A stretch of DNA of 5,927 nucleotides from JAKZSU01 sp047517485 (GCA_047517485.1 JAKZSU010000037.1:1-5927), one strand, 5' to 3'. Positions 1-5,782 are shown, counted from the stretch's first letter. Numbers and translations: made by a program. Notes: generated from the sequence alone by a model not told the origin.

Positions 1-72
1 ATCGGGGAAAAGTCGCTGGAACTCGGGTAGCGAATGCGGGAATGGGAGATCGGCGCGGTCGAGAACATCCAT
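1..72 (-). CDS. IS1595-like transposase, N-terminus only (cut by window edge)
   Basis: Read on the minus strand from the ATG at 72, this frame gives 24 residues beginning MDVLDRADLPFPHS and continuing LPEFQRLFPD. The LPEFQRLFPD segment resembles the extreme N-terminus of IS1595-family transposases, where it precedes an acidic alanine-rich helix and then a zinc-ribbon (WP.GF.CPHCG type); that family assignment is from memory of the pattern. The start is well supported: a strong Shine-Dalgarno AGGGGAG lies at 85-79 on the same strand, 6 nt before the ATG, and a near-consensus promoter lies further upstream. The rest of the gene, including the catalytic domain, is outside the window, so whether the copy is intact cannot be judged. 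It points away from the mod operon. Confidence 0.6.
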   Translation of the reverse strand, partial: MDVLDRADLPFPHSLPEFQRLFPD

Positions 73-102
73 GGCGCGCTCCCCTATATCCGGTTTGCGC
101 CC

Positions 103-131
103 ATTCTAGCCCTAGTGGGTGTGGGTGTAAA
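103..131 (-). promoter_or_regulatory. Sigma-70-like promoter for the transposase
   Basis: On the minus strand there is TTTACA (131-126) as a -35 box and TAGAAT (108-103) as a -10 box, each 5 of 6 to consensus, separated by exactly 17 nt. Transcription would begin near position 97-95, about 25 nt upstream of the transposase ATG. The promoter lies between the two halves of a 9-bp inverted repeat (88-96 ATCCGGTTT and 129-137 AAACCGGAT), so the -35 box overlaps one arm. That placement would fit an insertion-sequence end or an autoregulatory site, but the exact end of the insertion sequence is not fixed. Confidence 0.55.
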
Positions 132-442
132 CCGGATAGGAAAGCTTCGTTGTATTTATTCTGGTCCTTCTTATTCCAAACCGACTCACCCGCGAACTTG
201 CCCACTGTCTCAGCATTGCCGGCGCCGTCATCGAGCGATACGCCGTCCTAGTGGTTGAGTTCTTGATACTTTGCCAAGACGTCCGCCTGGTCCAGTGCGG
301 TGGGGGATTGCTTGTCGCTGACGGTTGGTGACAGGGTCTCGTCGATCAATGGTTTCGCGTTTGGTTTTTTCAGTGCCCTATAGTCCTTCGGCGGTTTATG
401 AGGCCGTGTCGTCTCGCGAGGGCCAAAGGTGGCCGCTTCGCC
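130..442 (-). pseudogene. Possible decayed protein-coding remnant, function unknown
   Basis: One minus-strand frame runs from just after a stop at 445-443 to the insertion-sequence end, broken only by a TAG at 250-248. The part before that stop ends KPLIDETLSPTVSDKQ, then SPTALDQADVLAKYQELNH. The part after it reads DGVSLDDGAGNAETVGKF, then AGESVWNKKDQNKYNEAF. Both pieces are rich in D, K, E, N and Q and poor in arginine. This is unlike the arginine-rich shadow frames elsewhere in the window and suggests real former coding sequence. No convincing start codon or ribosome binding site is seen, and I recognise no family. The frame meets the transposase promoter region near 130, so the gene may have been truncated by the insertion sequence. 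It could still be a chance open frame. Confidence 0.3.
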
Positions 443-528
443 CTATGCGTGTTAATGGCGCATCGATTTCGTCCGACCGCGATCCCCATCCCGCCGCCGT
501 GGCCACGCGGCAACTCCTAAAGCGCCGC
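140..528. other. Intergenic accessory stretch, no intact gene
   Basis: Apart from the possible minus-strand remnant, I see no gene, RNA gene or terminator here. GC content is visibly lower than in the mod operon, particularly at 140-180 and 340-400, which fits an accessory or decayed region. A plus-strand open frame covering 325-567 has no ribosome binding site, and its composition does not look like a protein. A 10-bp perfect palindrome CGTGGCCACG lies at 498-507, without obvious meaning. Confidence 0.4.
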
Positions 529-558
529 TTGACTCGAGGCGTTATGTTCCGCTATATA
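529..558 (+). promoter_or_regulatory. Candidate promoter of the mod operon
   Basis: TTGACT at 529-534 matches the -35 consensus at 5 of 6 positions. TATATA at 553-558 can serve as a -10 box (4 of 6), with an 18-nt spacer. Transcription would start around 564-567, at or inside the first codon of the longest modA frame and at the left edge of the ModE-like dyad. This arrangement would suit repression by molybdate-bound ModE. The -10 match is modest, so the assignment is tentative. Confidence 0.4.
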
Positions 559-563
559 CATCG

Positions 564-1406
564 ATGAGTTATATCCGACGGTATATCACGGTCCTGATAT
601 CCCCCCCGAGACCCCCCGGCCGCGCCCTCGTCTGGATCCTGACCAGGCGGGTTCGCGGTTGGTGGATCGGTGCCGCCGTCGTACTCGCCCTCGCCTCGCC
701 GGCGCACGCCGAACAAGTTCTCATCCTGGCGGCGGCAAGCACCACCGACGCGATGACGGAAACTATCGCAACTTACCAATCCGCGACCGGCGCCCCGGTT
801 GCGGTGGCGTTTGGCGCGAGTTCGGCCTTGGCGCGCCAGGTCGAGAGCGGCGCGCCGGCGCATCTTTATCTTTCCGCCAACGCGGTGTGGATGGATTATC
901 TCGAGGACGCGGACTTGATCCTCGCCGCCAGCCGCGTCGATCTGCTGGCCAACCGCCTCGCCCTCGTCGCGCCGGCGGATAGTTTTATCAGGGTCGCGAT
1001 CACACCCGACCTGCCGCTTGTCGATCTGCTCGGCGACGACGGCCGGCTGGCGCTCGGCGATCCCGATCATGTGCCGGCCGGACTTTATGCTCGCGCTGCG
1101 CTGGAGCATCTGGGTCTGTGGTCTTCGGTGGTGCCGCGGCTGGTGCGCAGCGCCAACGTGCGCGCCGCGCTGGTCCTCGTCGAACGCGGCGAGGTGCCGC
1201 TCGGCATCGTCTATGCCACCGACGCGCGGGTGAGCGCACGGGTGCGCACGGTCGCCACTTTCCCCGCCGACAGCCATCCGCCGATCCGTTATCCCCTCGC
1301 CCTGGTTGCCGGCCTCGACACCCCGGCGGCGCGCGCGTTTCATGCCTATCTGTTGAGCGACACGGCGACAGAGATATTCGTCCGCCACGGATTCGCGACC
1401 CCCTGA
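564..1406 (+). CDS. modA: Molybdate ABC transporter, periplasmic substrate-binding protein ModA
   Basis: ModA captures molybdate (or tungstate) in the periplasm and delivers it to the ModB/ModC importer. A signal peptide is evident: RRVRGWW, a hydrophobic stretch, then ASPAHA with likely cleavage after residue 49. The mature part opens with VLILAAAST. Oxyanion-binding positions expected for the family are present: Ser59 in AAAST, Ser86/Ser87 in FGASSAL, the D-P-D-H-V-P segment at 166-171, and Tyr217 in IVYATDA. The family hallmark LYLSANAVWMDYL is at 101-113. The mature length of about 231 residues is normal. The start is uncertain: ATG 564 has no Shine-Dalgarno, lies at the predicted transcription start and would place a ModE-like site inside the gene. 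It also gives an unusually long leader. An in-frame CTG at 639 would give a standard 24-residue signal peptide. modB follows after 3 nt. Confidence 0.93.
   Translation: MSYIRRYITVLISPPRPPGRALVWILTRRVRGWWIGAAVVLALASPAHAEQVLILAAASTTDAMTETIATYQSATGAPVAVAFGASSALARQVESGAPAHLYLSANAVWMDYLEDADLILAASRVDLLANRLALVAPADSFIRVAITPDLPLVDLLGDDGRLALGDPDHVPAGLYARAALEHLGLWSSVVPRLVRSANVRAALVLVERGEVPLGIVYATDARVSARVRTVATFPADSHPPIRYPLALVAGLDTPAARAFHAYLLSDTATEIFVRHGFATP
567..590 (+). promoter_or_regulatory. Candidate ModE operator (Mo-box)
   Basis: The sequence AGTTATAT, eight bases, then ATATCACG is an imperfect dyad. The inner arms GTTATAT and ATATCAC are complementary at 6 of 7 positions. It closely follows the ModE operator pattern known from proteobacterial mod promoters (CGTTATAT, eight bases, ACATAACG), with the same spacing. 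A second, weaker candidate with the same spacing is directly upstream at 540-563 (CGTTATGT, eight bases, ATACATCG). ModE bound to molybdate would repress the operon from here. No modE gene lies in the window. Confidence 0.5.
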
Positions 1407-1409
1407 CCC

Positions 1410-2105
1410 ATGTTCGACGCGCTCTCTCCGGACGAGTGGGATGCCATCGTCCTCAGCCTCAAGGTCGGCTTGACGAGCGTCGCGGTCAGCCTGCCGTTCG
1501 GACTGTTCTTCGCGTGGCTGCTGGCGCGCCGCGAGTTTCCCGGCAAAAGCCTGCTCGACGGGGTGATCCATCTGCCGCTGGTGGTGCCGCCGGTGGTGGT
1601 CGGCTATTTGTTGCTGGTCCTCCTCGGCCGCAAGGGGCTGATCGGCGAGCCGATGTTCGACTGGTTCGGCCTCACCGTCGCCTTTCGCTGGCAGGGCGCG
1701 GCGATCGCCTCGGCGGTGATGGGCTTTCCGCTGATGGTGCGCGCCATCCGGTTGTCGCTCGACAGTGTCGACCGCGGCCTGGAGAGTGCCGCGCGGACAT
1801 TGGGCGCCGGCCCGTTCGATACCTTCCGCAGCGTCACCCTGCCGCTGATCGCGCCGGGGATACTCACCGGGGTCATCCTCGCCTTCGCGCGTAGTCTGGG
1901 CGAATTCGGCGCCACCATCACTTTCGTCTCGAACATCCCCGGCGAGACCCGCACCCTGCCGATCGCGCTCTACACCTACACGCAAATACCCGGCGGCGAT
2001 TTGCTGGCGTTCCGGCTCGCCGGGATCGCGGTGATCCTCGCGCTGGTGGCGCTGATGGTCTCCGAGCTGATGGCGCGCCGCATCCGCGCCCGGCTCGAGA
2101 AGTAA
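1410..2105 (+). CDS. modB: Molybdate ABC transporter permease ModB
   Basis: ModB is the inner-membrane channel subunit, working as a homodimer with ModA outside and ModC inside. The 231-residue length matches the family. About five hydrophobic segments are visible, at roughly 12-39, 48-73, 92-116, 145-172 and 198-222. The family-typical HLPLVVPPVVVGYLLL is in the second. The cytoplasmic EAA loop that docks on the ATPase runs from Glu125 (ESAARTLGAG, then FRSVTLPLIAPG). The LGEFGATI motif near 163-170 is characteristic of ModB and related CysT/CysW permeases. The start lies 3 nt after the modA stop with no clear Shine-Dalgarno, which suggests translational coupling. Its TAA stop (2103-2105) is also the left copy of the TAA that flanks the inserted element. 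The last codons, ending GAGAAG, would have served as the modC ribosome binding site before the insertion. Confidence 0.95.
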   Translation: MFDALSPDEWDAIVLSLKVGLTSVAVSLPFGLFFAWLLARREFPGKSLLDGVIHLPLVVPPVVVGYLLLVLLGRKGLIGEPMFDWFGLTVAFRWQGAAIASAVMGFPLMVRAIRLSLDSVDRGLESAARTLGAGPFDTFRSVTLPLIAPGILTGVILAFARSLGEFGATITFVSNIPGETRTLPIALYTYTQIPGGDLLAFRLAGIAVILALVALMVSELMARRIRARLEK

Positions 2106-2136
2106 TACCAAGGGTGGATAATAATGACCCATTTGA
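2105..2136 (+). repeat. Left terminal inverted repeat of the element (32 bp)
   Basis: Every base pairs with 2348-2379; pairing fails at the next base on both sides (2104/2380 and 2137/2347). It begins ATACCAAGGGTGG and ends CCCATTTGA. It holds an SD-like GGTGGA (2113-2118) five bases before an ATG (2124). By symmetry the right repeat presents the same signals to the opposite strand. Confidence 0.95.
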
Positions 2137-2378
2137 TGGCCCGAGGTGGCTTTCCGGGCAGGCGCGACGCGCGGCGCGATGGGTGTCCATCGGGCAAGCG
2201 GCGCAACGCATCCGGAAAGCCACCTCGGGCCACCGAAGGCCGGTCTGCCCAGGGAGCAAGAGTCGTCGCTGGCTGCGTCGCGGGCCGCTTGACGTGGGGT
2301 CGCACGACGGCGCGCCACGCTCCTACCCAGCGGCGAAAATCGAGCGGTCAAATGGGTCATTATTATCCACCCTTGGTA
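2106..2378. mobile_element. MITE-like palindromic element between modB and modC
   Basis: The ends are 32-bp perfect inverted repeats counted at 2105-2136 and 2348-2379, with outer sequence TACCAAGGGTGG and CCACCCTTGGTA. TAA occurs on both sides (2103-2105 and 2379-2381), fitting a 3-bp target duplication. Because the ends contain TA, a 2-bp TA duplication with an element of 2108-2376 is equally possible. A second perfect inverted repeat of 21 bp (2137-2157 with 2212-2232) sits directly inside the left end. The element is too small for a transposase and would need one supplied in trans. Several frames are open through it, including one from ATG 2124 to the TAA at 2379-2381 (85 residues). I take these as by-products of its GC-rich palindromic sequence, although that frame could matter for modC translation. 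It carries no T-tract terminator, so transcription into modC may continue. Confidence 0.85.
2137..2232. repeat. Nested inverted repeat, 21-bp arms
   Basis: The arm at 2137-2157 (starting TGGCCCGAGGTGG) is the exact reverse complement of 2212-2232. The 54-nt loop between the arms contains a smaller 6-bp hairpin, CGATGG and CCATCG around GTGT. The left arm abuts the left terminal repeat with no gap, while the right arm is 115 nt away from the right terminal repeat. In RNA or single-stranded DNA this would give a stable hairpin next to or inside the outer stem. Confidence 0.9.
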
Positions 2379-2379
2379 T
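2348..2379 (-). repeat. Right terminal inverted repeat of the element (32 bp)
   Basis: This is the exact reverse complement of 2105-2136. Its outer end lies only 6 nt before the modC ATG. The sequence now found just upstream of modC, CCACCCTTGGTATAAGCCG, contains no Shine-Dalgarno. Confidence 0.95.
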
Positions 2380-2385
2380 AAGCCG

Positions 2386-3468
2386 ATGATCGAGATCGAA
2401 GCGCGACACACCCAAGGCGCCTTCACCCTCGACGTCGCTCTGTCGGTGCCGGAGACTGGGGTGACCGCGTTGTTCGGCCCGTCGGGCTCGGGCAAGACCT
2501 CGCTGCTCAACATGATCGCCGGCCTCACCCGGCCGGACGCCGGCCGCGTGGAGATTGACGGGCGGACCTTGTTCGACTCCGGGCGCGGCATTGATCTGCC
2601 GCCCGAAGCTCGTCGCGTTGGCTATATCTTCCAGGAAGGCCGGCTGTTCCCGCACATGACGGTGCGCGGCAATCTCGATTACGGCCGCCGCGCCCCCGCC
2701 GCCGAGCGTTACGTCGAGTTCGACCAGGTCGTCGCCTTGTTGGGCATCGGCGACTTGATGGACCGGCGCCCCGCCGGGCTGTCGGGCGGCGAAAAGCAGC
2801 GGGTGGCGATCGGCCGCGCGCTGCTCGCCAACCCGCGCGCCCTCCTGATGGACGAGCCGCTGGCGGCGCTCGACGCCGCGCGCAAGGCCGAGATCTTGCC
2901 GTTCATCGAACGCCTGCACGCCGAGATCACCATCCCCATCGTCTATGTCAGCCACGCCGCGGACGAGGTGCTGCGCATCGCCGATACCGTCGCGGTGGTC
3001 AATGACGGCCGTATCGACGCGGTCGGGCCGGTGGAGTTGCTCGCCAGCCGCCTCGACCTCGCCGGCAGTCACGGATTCGGCGAGGCGGGAACCGTCTTCG
3101 CCGCCACCGTGATCGAGCATGACGAGACCCACGCGGTGACCACCCTGGAGACCCCGGCGGGGCGCCTCATGGTCGGCCGCTTGAGCGCCGCGCCGGGGGC
3201 CACGGTGCGGCTGCGCTTGCGGGCGCGCGATGTCGCCCTGGCGCTGACCCGCCCGGCGGACGCGAGTTTTCTCAATGTCATCGAGGGCAGCGTCGCGGCG
3301 ATCGAGCGCCGCGACGACGGCCCGGTCGAGGTCGCGGTCGAGGTCGCCGAGGGAGTGCGAATCTGGTCCGAGATCACCCGCCTCGCCGCCGCGCGCTTGG
3401 CGCTGGAGGTCGGCACCAAGGTGCACGCCCTGATCAAGAGCGTCGCGGTCGAACGCTATCCGCGTTAA
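2386..3468 (+). CDS. modC: Molybdate ABC transporter ATP-binding protein ModC
   Basis: ModC hydrolyses ATP to drive molybdate import through ModB. All ABC motifs are intact: Walker A GPSGSGKTS at 31-39, Q-loop Gln83 in IFQEGRLFPH, signature LSGGEKQRVAIGRALL at 132-147, Walker B ALLMDEP at 152-158, D-loop LAALD at 159-163 and switch His190 in VSHAADEV. A C-terminal regulatory Mop/TOBE domain follows, roughly 290-357 (FLNVIEGSV, then VRIWSEITRLAA, ending ALIKSVAVER), which in this family binds oxyanion and tunes transport. The length of 360 is normal. The start ATG 2386 is the natural N-terminus (MIEIEARH), but it has no Shine-Dalgarno because the inserted element lies immediately upstream. The protein shows no sign of decay, so the insertion is either recent or tolerated. 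Confidence 0.95.
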   Translation: MIEIEARHTQGAFTLDVALSVPETGVTALFGPSGSGKTSLLNMIAGLTRPDAGRVEIDGRTLFDSGRGIDLPPEARRVGYIFQEGRLFPHMTVRGNLDYGRRAPAAERYVEFDQVVALLGIGDLMDRRPAGLSGGEKQRVAIGRALLANPRALLMDEPLAALDAARKAEILPFIERLHAEITIPIVYVSHAADEVLRIADTVAVVNDGRIDAVGPVELLASRLDLAGSHGFGEAGTVFAATVIEHDETHAVTTLETPAGRLMVGRLSAAPGATVRLRLRARDVALALTRPADASFLNVIEGSVAAIERRDDGPVEVAVEVAEGVRIWSEITRLAAARLALEVGTKVHALIKSVAVERYPR

Positions 3469-3480
3469 GTTCTCCGAAAT

Positions 3481-3485
3481 AGGAG
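3481..3485 (+). promoter_or_regulatory. Ribosome binding site deciding a TTG start
   Basis: A perfect AGGAG lies 7 nt before TTG 3493. No ATG or GTG in this frame sits at a suitable distance, so the site fixes the TTG as the start of the TPP enzyme. It lies in the 24-nt gap after the modC stop. Confidence 0.75.
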
Positions 3486-3492
3486 TTCCGAT

Positions 3493-5190
3493 TTGACCGA
3501 CGACCAACTGCCGCCGCGCAGCGGCGGCGAAATTCTTGTTGATGCGCTGCGCCTGCACGGCGTCGAGGACGTGTTCTGCGTGCCCGGCGAAAGCTATCTC
3601 GCGGCGCTCGATGCGATTTACGGCGCGCGCAACCAGATCCGCGTCATCACCTGCCGCCAGGAAGGCGGCGCCTCGTTCATGACCGAGGCCTACGGCAAGA
3701 TGACCGGCAAGCCCGGCATCTGTTTCGTCACCCGCGGCCCCGGCGCGTGCAACGCCGCGATCGGCGTCCATACCGCGATGCAGGACTCGACCCCAATGAT
3801 CCTGTTCGTCGGCCAGGTCGCGCGCGCGGCAATGGGCCGCGAGGGCTTCCAGGAAATCGACTACAGGGCGATGTTCGCCCCGCCGATTAGCAAGCTTGCG
3901 ATGCAGATCGACGATGCGGCACGAATCCCCGAACTCGTCCATCACGCCTTCCGCACCGCGACTTCGGGGCGCCAGGGGCCGGTGGTGGTCGCGCTGCCCG
4001 AGGACATGTTGACTGAGGTGGCGACGGTCGCCGACGGCAACGCCTATCGTCCCGCCCGGCCCCATCCGGGTCCTGACCAATTGAGCGAGATTCGCGCCGC
4101 GCTGGCGGCCGCCGAACGCCCGTTGATGATCCTCGGCGGCAGCGGCTGGACCGCCGCGGCCGGCGCGGCGATCTCCCGGTTCGCCGAAGCCAACGGGCTG
4201 CCGGTGGCGGTGTCGTTCCGCCGCCAGGATCTGTTCGACAATACCAACCCGCATTATGTCGGCGACCTGTCGACCAGCGTCGATCCCAAGCTGGTCAAGC
4301 GCATAAAGGATTCTGATCTGCTGCTCGTGGCCGGCGCCCGGCTCGGCGAGATGACCACGCGCGGCTACACCACGATCGCCGCGCCGGCGCCGCGCCAACA
4401 GCTGATCCACGTCTATCCGGATGCCGAGGAACTCGGCCGGGTTTTCCAACCCCACCTGGCGGTGGTCGCCGGAATGGAAGAGTTTGCCACCGCGGCCGCG
4501 GCGCTTGATCCGGTCGACGGCGGGCGCTGGGCCGATTGGCGGGCCGCCGCCCGGGCGGATTATGAGGCGACCCGGGTGCCCGATCCGGTGCCCGGTCCGG
4601 TCGATATGCCGGAGATCATCGCCATCCTTGCCGCGCACCTACCAGAAGACACCATCATCACCATCGACGCGGGAAACTTTTCCGGCTGGCCGCAACGATT
4701 TTGGCAATTTCGCAATCATCCGAGCGAGCTCGCGCCGACCGTCGGCGCGATGGGCTACAGCATCCCCGCCGGAGTCGCCGCCAAGGTCGCGGCGCCGGAC
4801 CGCGCGGTGGTGAGCTTCGTCGGCGACGGCGGCTTCCTGATGACCGGCCAGGAATTCGCCACCGCGCTTCATCACGGGTTGGCGCCGATCGTCATCGTCG
4901 TCAATAACGGCGCCTATGGCACCATCCGCATGCATCAGGAACGCGACTACCCCGACCGGCCGATCGCCACCGCGCTGAGCAATCCGGATTTCGCCGCCCT
5001 CGCCCGCGCCTATGGCGGCCATGGCGAGACCGTCGAGCGCACGGCGGATTTCGCGCCGGCGCTGGAGCGCGCGATAGCCAGCGGTACCGCGGCGATCATC
5101 GAAATCCGCTTGGACCTCGACGTCATCACCACCCGCACCACGCTATCGGCGATCCGCGACCGTGCGGTTGCACGAGCGGCGGCGGAGTAG
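3493..5190 (+). CDS. Thiamine-pyrophosphate-dependent enzyme, acetolactate synthase-like
   Basis: This 565-residue protein has the three-domain layout of the acetolactate synthase/benzoylformate decarboxylase superfamily. The N-terminal pyrimidine-binding domain (about 10-180) has GVEDVFCVPGES and the catalytic Glu57 in CRQEGGASFMTEAYG. The central domain (about 195-340) starts near PLMILGGSGW. The C-terminal cofactor domain has the TPP/Mg motif GDG at 444-446 followed by NN at 471-472, at the canonical spacing. The sequence GREGFQEIDYRAMF parallels the acetolactate synthase FQE segment. Such enzymes join or cleave 2-oxo acids through a TPP carbanion; the actual substrate here cannot be read. 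It is probably not the biosynthetic IlvB, because no small regulatory subunit gene follows. Starting with TTG and 24 nt after modC, it is likely part of the mod transcript. A molybdenum-related role is not established for this family. Confidence 0.9.
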   Translation: MTDDQLPPRSGGEILVDALRLHGVEDVFCVPGESYLAALDAIYGARNQIRVITCRQEGGASFMTEAYGKMTGKPGICFVTRGPGACNAAIGVHTAMQDSTPMILFVGQVARAAMGREGFQEIDYRAMFAPPISKLAMQIDDAARIPELVHHAFRTATSGRQGPVVVALPEDMLTEVATVADGNAYRPARPHPGPDQLSEIRAALAAAERPLMILGGSGWTAAAGAAISRFAEANGLPVAVSFRRQDLFDNTNPHYVGDLSTSVDPKLVKRIKDSDLLLVAGARLGEMTTRGYTTIAAPAPRQQLIHVYPDAEELGRVFQPHLAVVAGMEEFATAAAALDPVDGGRWADWRAAARADYEATRVPDPVPGPVDMPEIIAILAAHLPEDTIITIDAGNFSGWPQRFWQFRNHPSELAPTVGAMGYSIPAGVAAKVAAPDRAVVSFVGDGGFLMTGQEFATALHHGLAPIVIVVNNGAYGTIRMHQERDYPDRPIATALSNPDFAALARAYGGHGETVERTADFAPALERAIASGTAAIIEIRLDLDVITTRTTLSAIRDRAVARAAAE

Positions 5191-5199
5191 CGGCGCGCC

Positions 5200-5640
5200 G
5201 TGGCGATCCGCCGACCCCGCGATTACGGCCCCCGCGGCTGTCTGCTGACTATCGCCGTGGTGATCGCGATGGCGGTCGGCTTTCAGTACGTCTTCGCCTG
5301 GATCGACCAACGCGCGATCAGCACCGAGCGCATTCAAGCGATGACCAACCAATTGGTGCGCAACCAACTGATCGCCGAGCCGGTGATGGGTCTGACGGTG
5401 GCCTCGGTGCATACCCGAAAAAGCCGCTTCACCCTCTTTACCGATCGCTGGGCGGTCGAAGGCGAAGTGATCCTCGAGCCCGACGAAGACGGCGGCGACG
5501 CCCGTCGCGAACCTTACGTCGCGGTCCTCCACACAGTCTGCGACGATCCCCTCGACAGCCAATGCTGGGTGCTCGAACGCCTGACCTACGGCGACCGCAC
5601 CATCAAACTCGACAACGCCAAACGCTCGGTCATCAACTAG
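5200..5640 (+). CDS. Small single-pass membrane protein, function unknown
   Basis: This 146-residue protein has a basic N-terminus (AIRRPRDYGPRG), one hydrophobic segment at about 14-34 (CLLTIAVVIAMAVGFQYVFAW) and a soluble remainder of about 110 residues. By the positive-inside rule the C-terminal part should face the periplasm. Two cysteines, Cys114 and Cys122 (CDDPLDSQC), could form a disulfide there. I recognise no family. The start GTG 5200 is 9 nt after the stop of the TPP gene, with GGAG about 12 nt upstream inside the end of that gene, so translation may be coupled. No later start would keep the membrane segment whole. Codon use matches the upstream genes, which supports a real gene in the same operon. 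Confidence 0.75.
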   Translation: MAIRRPRDYGPRGCLLTIAVVIAMAVGFQYVFAWIDQRAISTERIQAMTNQLVRNQLIAEPVMGLTVASVHTRKSRFTLFTDRWAVEGEVILEPDEDGGDARREPYVAVLHTVCDDPLDSQCWVLERLTYGDRTIKLDNAKRSVIN

Positions 5641-5765
5641 CCGCTGGCGCGGCCGCTGGATTTGAACCGCGCTTAGCGCGAGGACGCATGTACAATTTCG
5701 TTAAAACGGATCAAGCGTGGTGCGGGGAGGTTTCCATACAGCTTACCGGCAATGAGCCGTCTTAT
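5641..5765. other. Intergenic gap with a possible 30-residue frame
   Basis: The operon ends here without a convincing terminator: a 5-bp hairpin CGCGC-TTA-GCGCG at 5668-5680 has no T-tract. An ATG at 5688 preceded by GAGGA (5680-5684, only 3 nt away) opens a 30-residue frame starting MYNFVKTDQAWCGE and ending in TAA at 5780. Its last residues lie inside the repeat-like sequence beginning at 5766. It could be a small protein or chance; nothing identifies it. Confidence 0.25.
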
Positions 5766-5782
5766 ACCAAAGGTGGTTAATC
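5766..5782 (+). mobile_element. Candidate left end of a related transposable element
   Basis: TACCAAAGGTGGTTAAT matches the outer end of the modB-modC element (TACCAAGGGTGGATAAT) at 15 of 17 positions and then diverges. It is preceded by TTA, and the TA-containing end again leaves the duplication ambiguous. The other end would be beyond the window. An element sharing these ends and carrying a transposase could be the mobiliser of the short element. Confidence 0.45.

Noticed and set aside
498..507. Perfect 10-bp palindrome CGTGGCCACG
   Set aside because: Short palindromes of this kind are common in GC-rich DNA, and it is not placed near the promoter elements in a meaningful way.
2114..2389. 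Open frames inside the inserted element as genuine protein genes
   Set aside because: Several overlapping frames on both strands are open at once, which is expected of a GC-rich palindromic repeat. I kept only the possible role in coupling to modC, as a finding.
552..2591. 679-residue open frame on the minus strand, opposite modA and modB
   Set aside because: It is antisense to two clearly recognised genes and crosses the inserted element. Its composition is extremely rich in arginine, glutamine, histidine and glycine, which is typical of the complement of GC-rich coding sequence.
2323..4638. 771-residue open frame on the minus strand, opposite modC and the TPP gene
   Set aside because: It covers the complement of two conserved genes, has shadow-type composition and shows no recognisable domain.
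5668..5680. Terminator hairpin after the operon
   Set aside because: The stem is only 5 bp with a 3-nt loop and no T-tract follows.
5641..5685. tRNA 3'-end-like sequence on the minus strand (GGTTCAAATCC)
   Set aside because: The T-loop-like string is present, but the stem around it mismatches and no acceptor, anticodon or D-arm can be built, so a tRNA or attachment site is not supported.
5662..5696. Promoter TTGAAC with TACAAT
   Set aside because: The spacer would be 23 nt, too long for a sigma-70 promoter.
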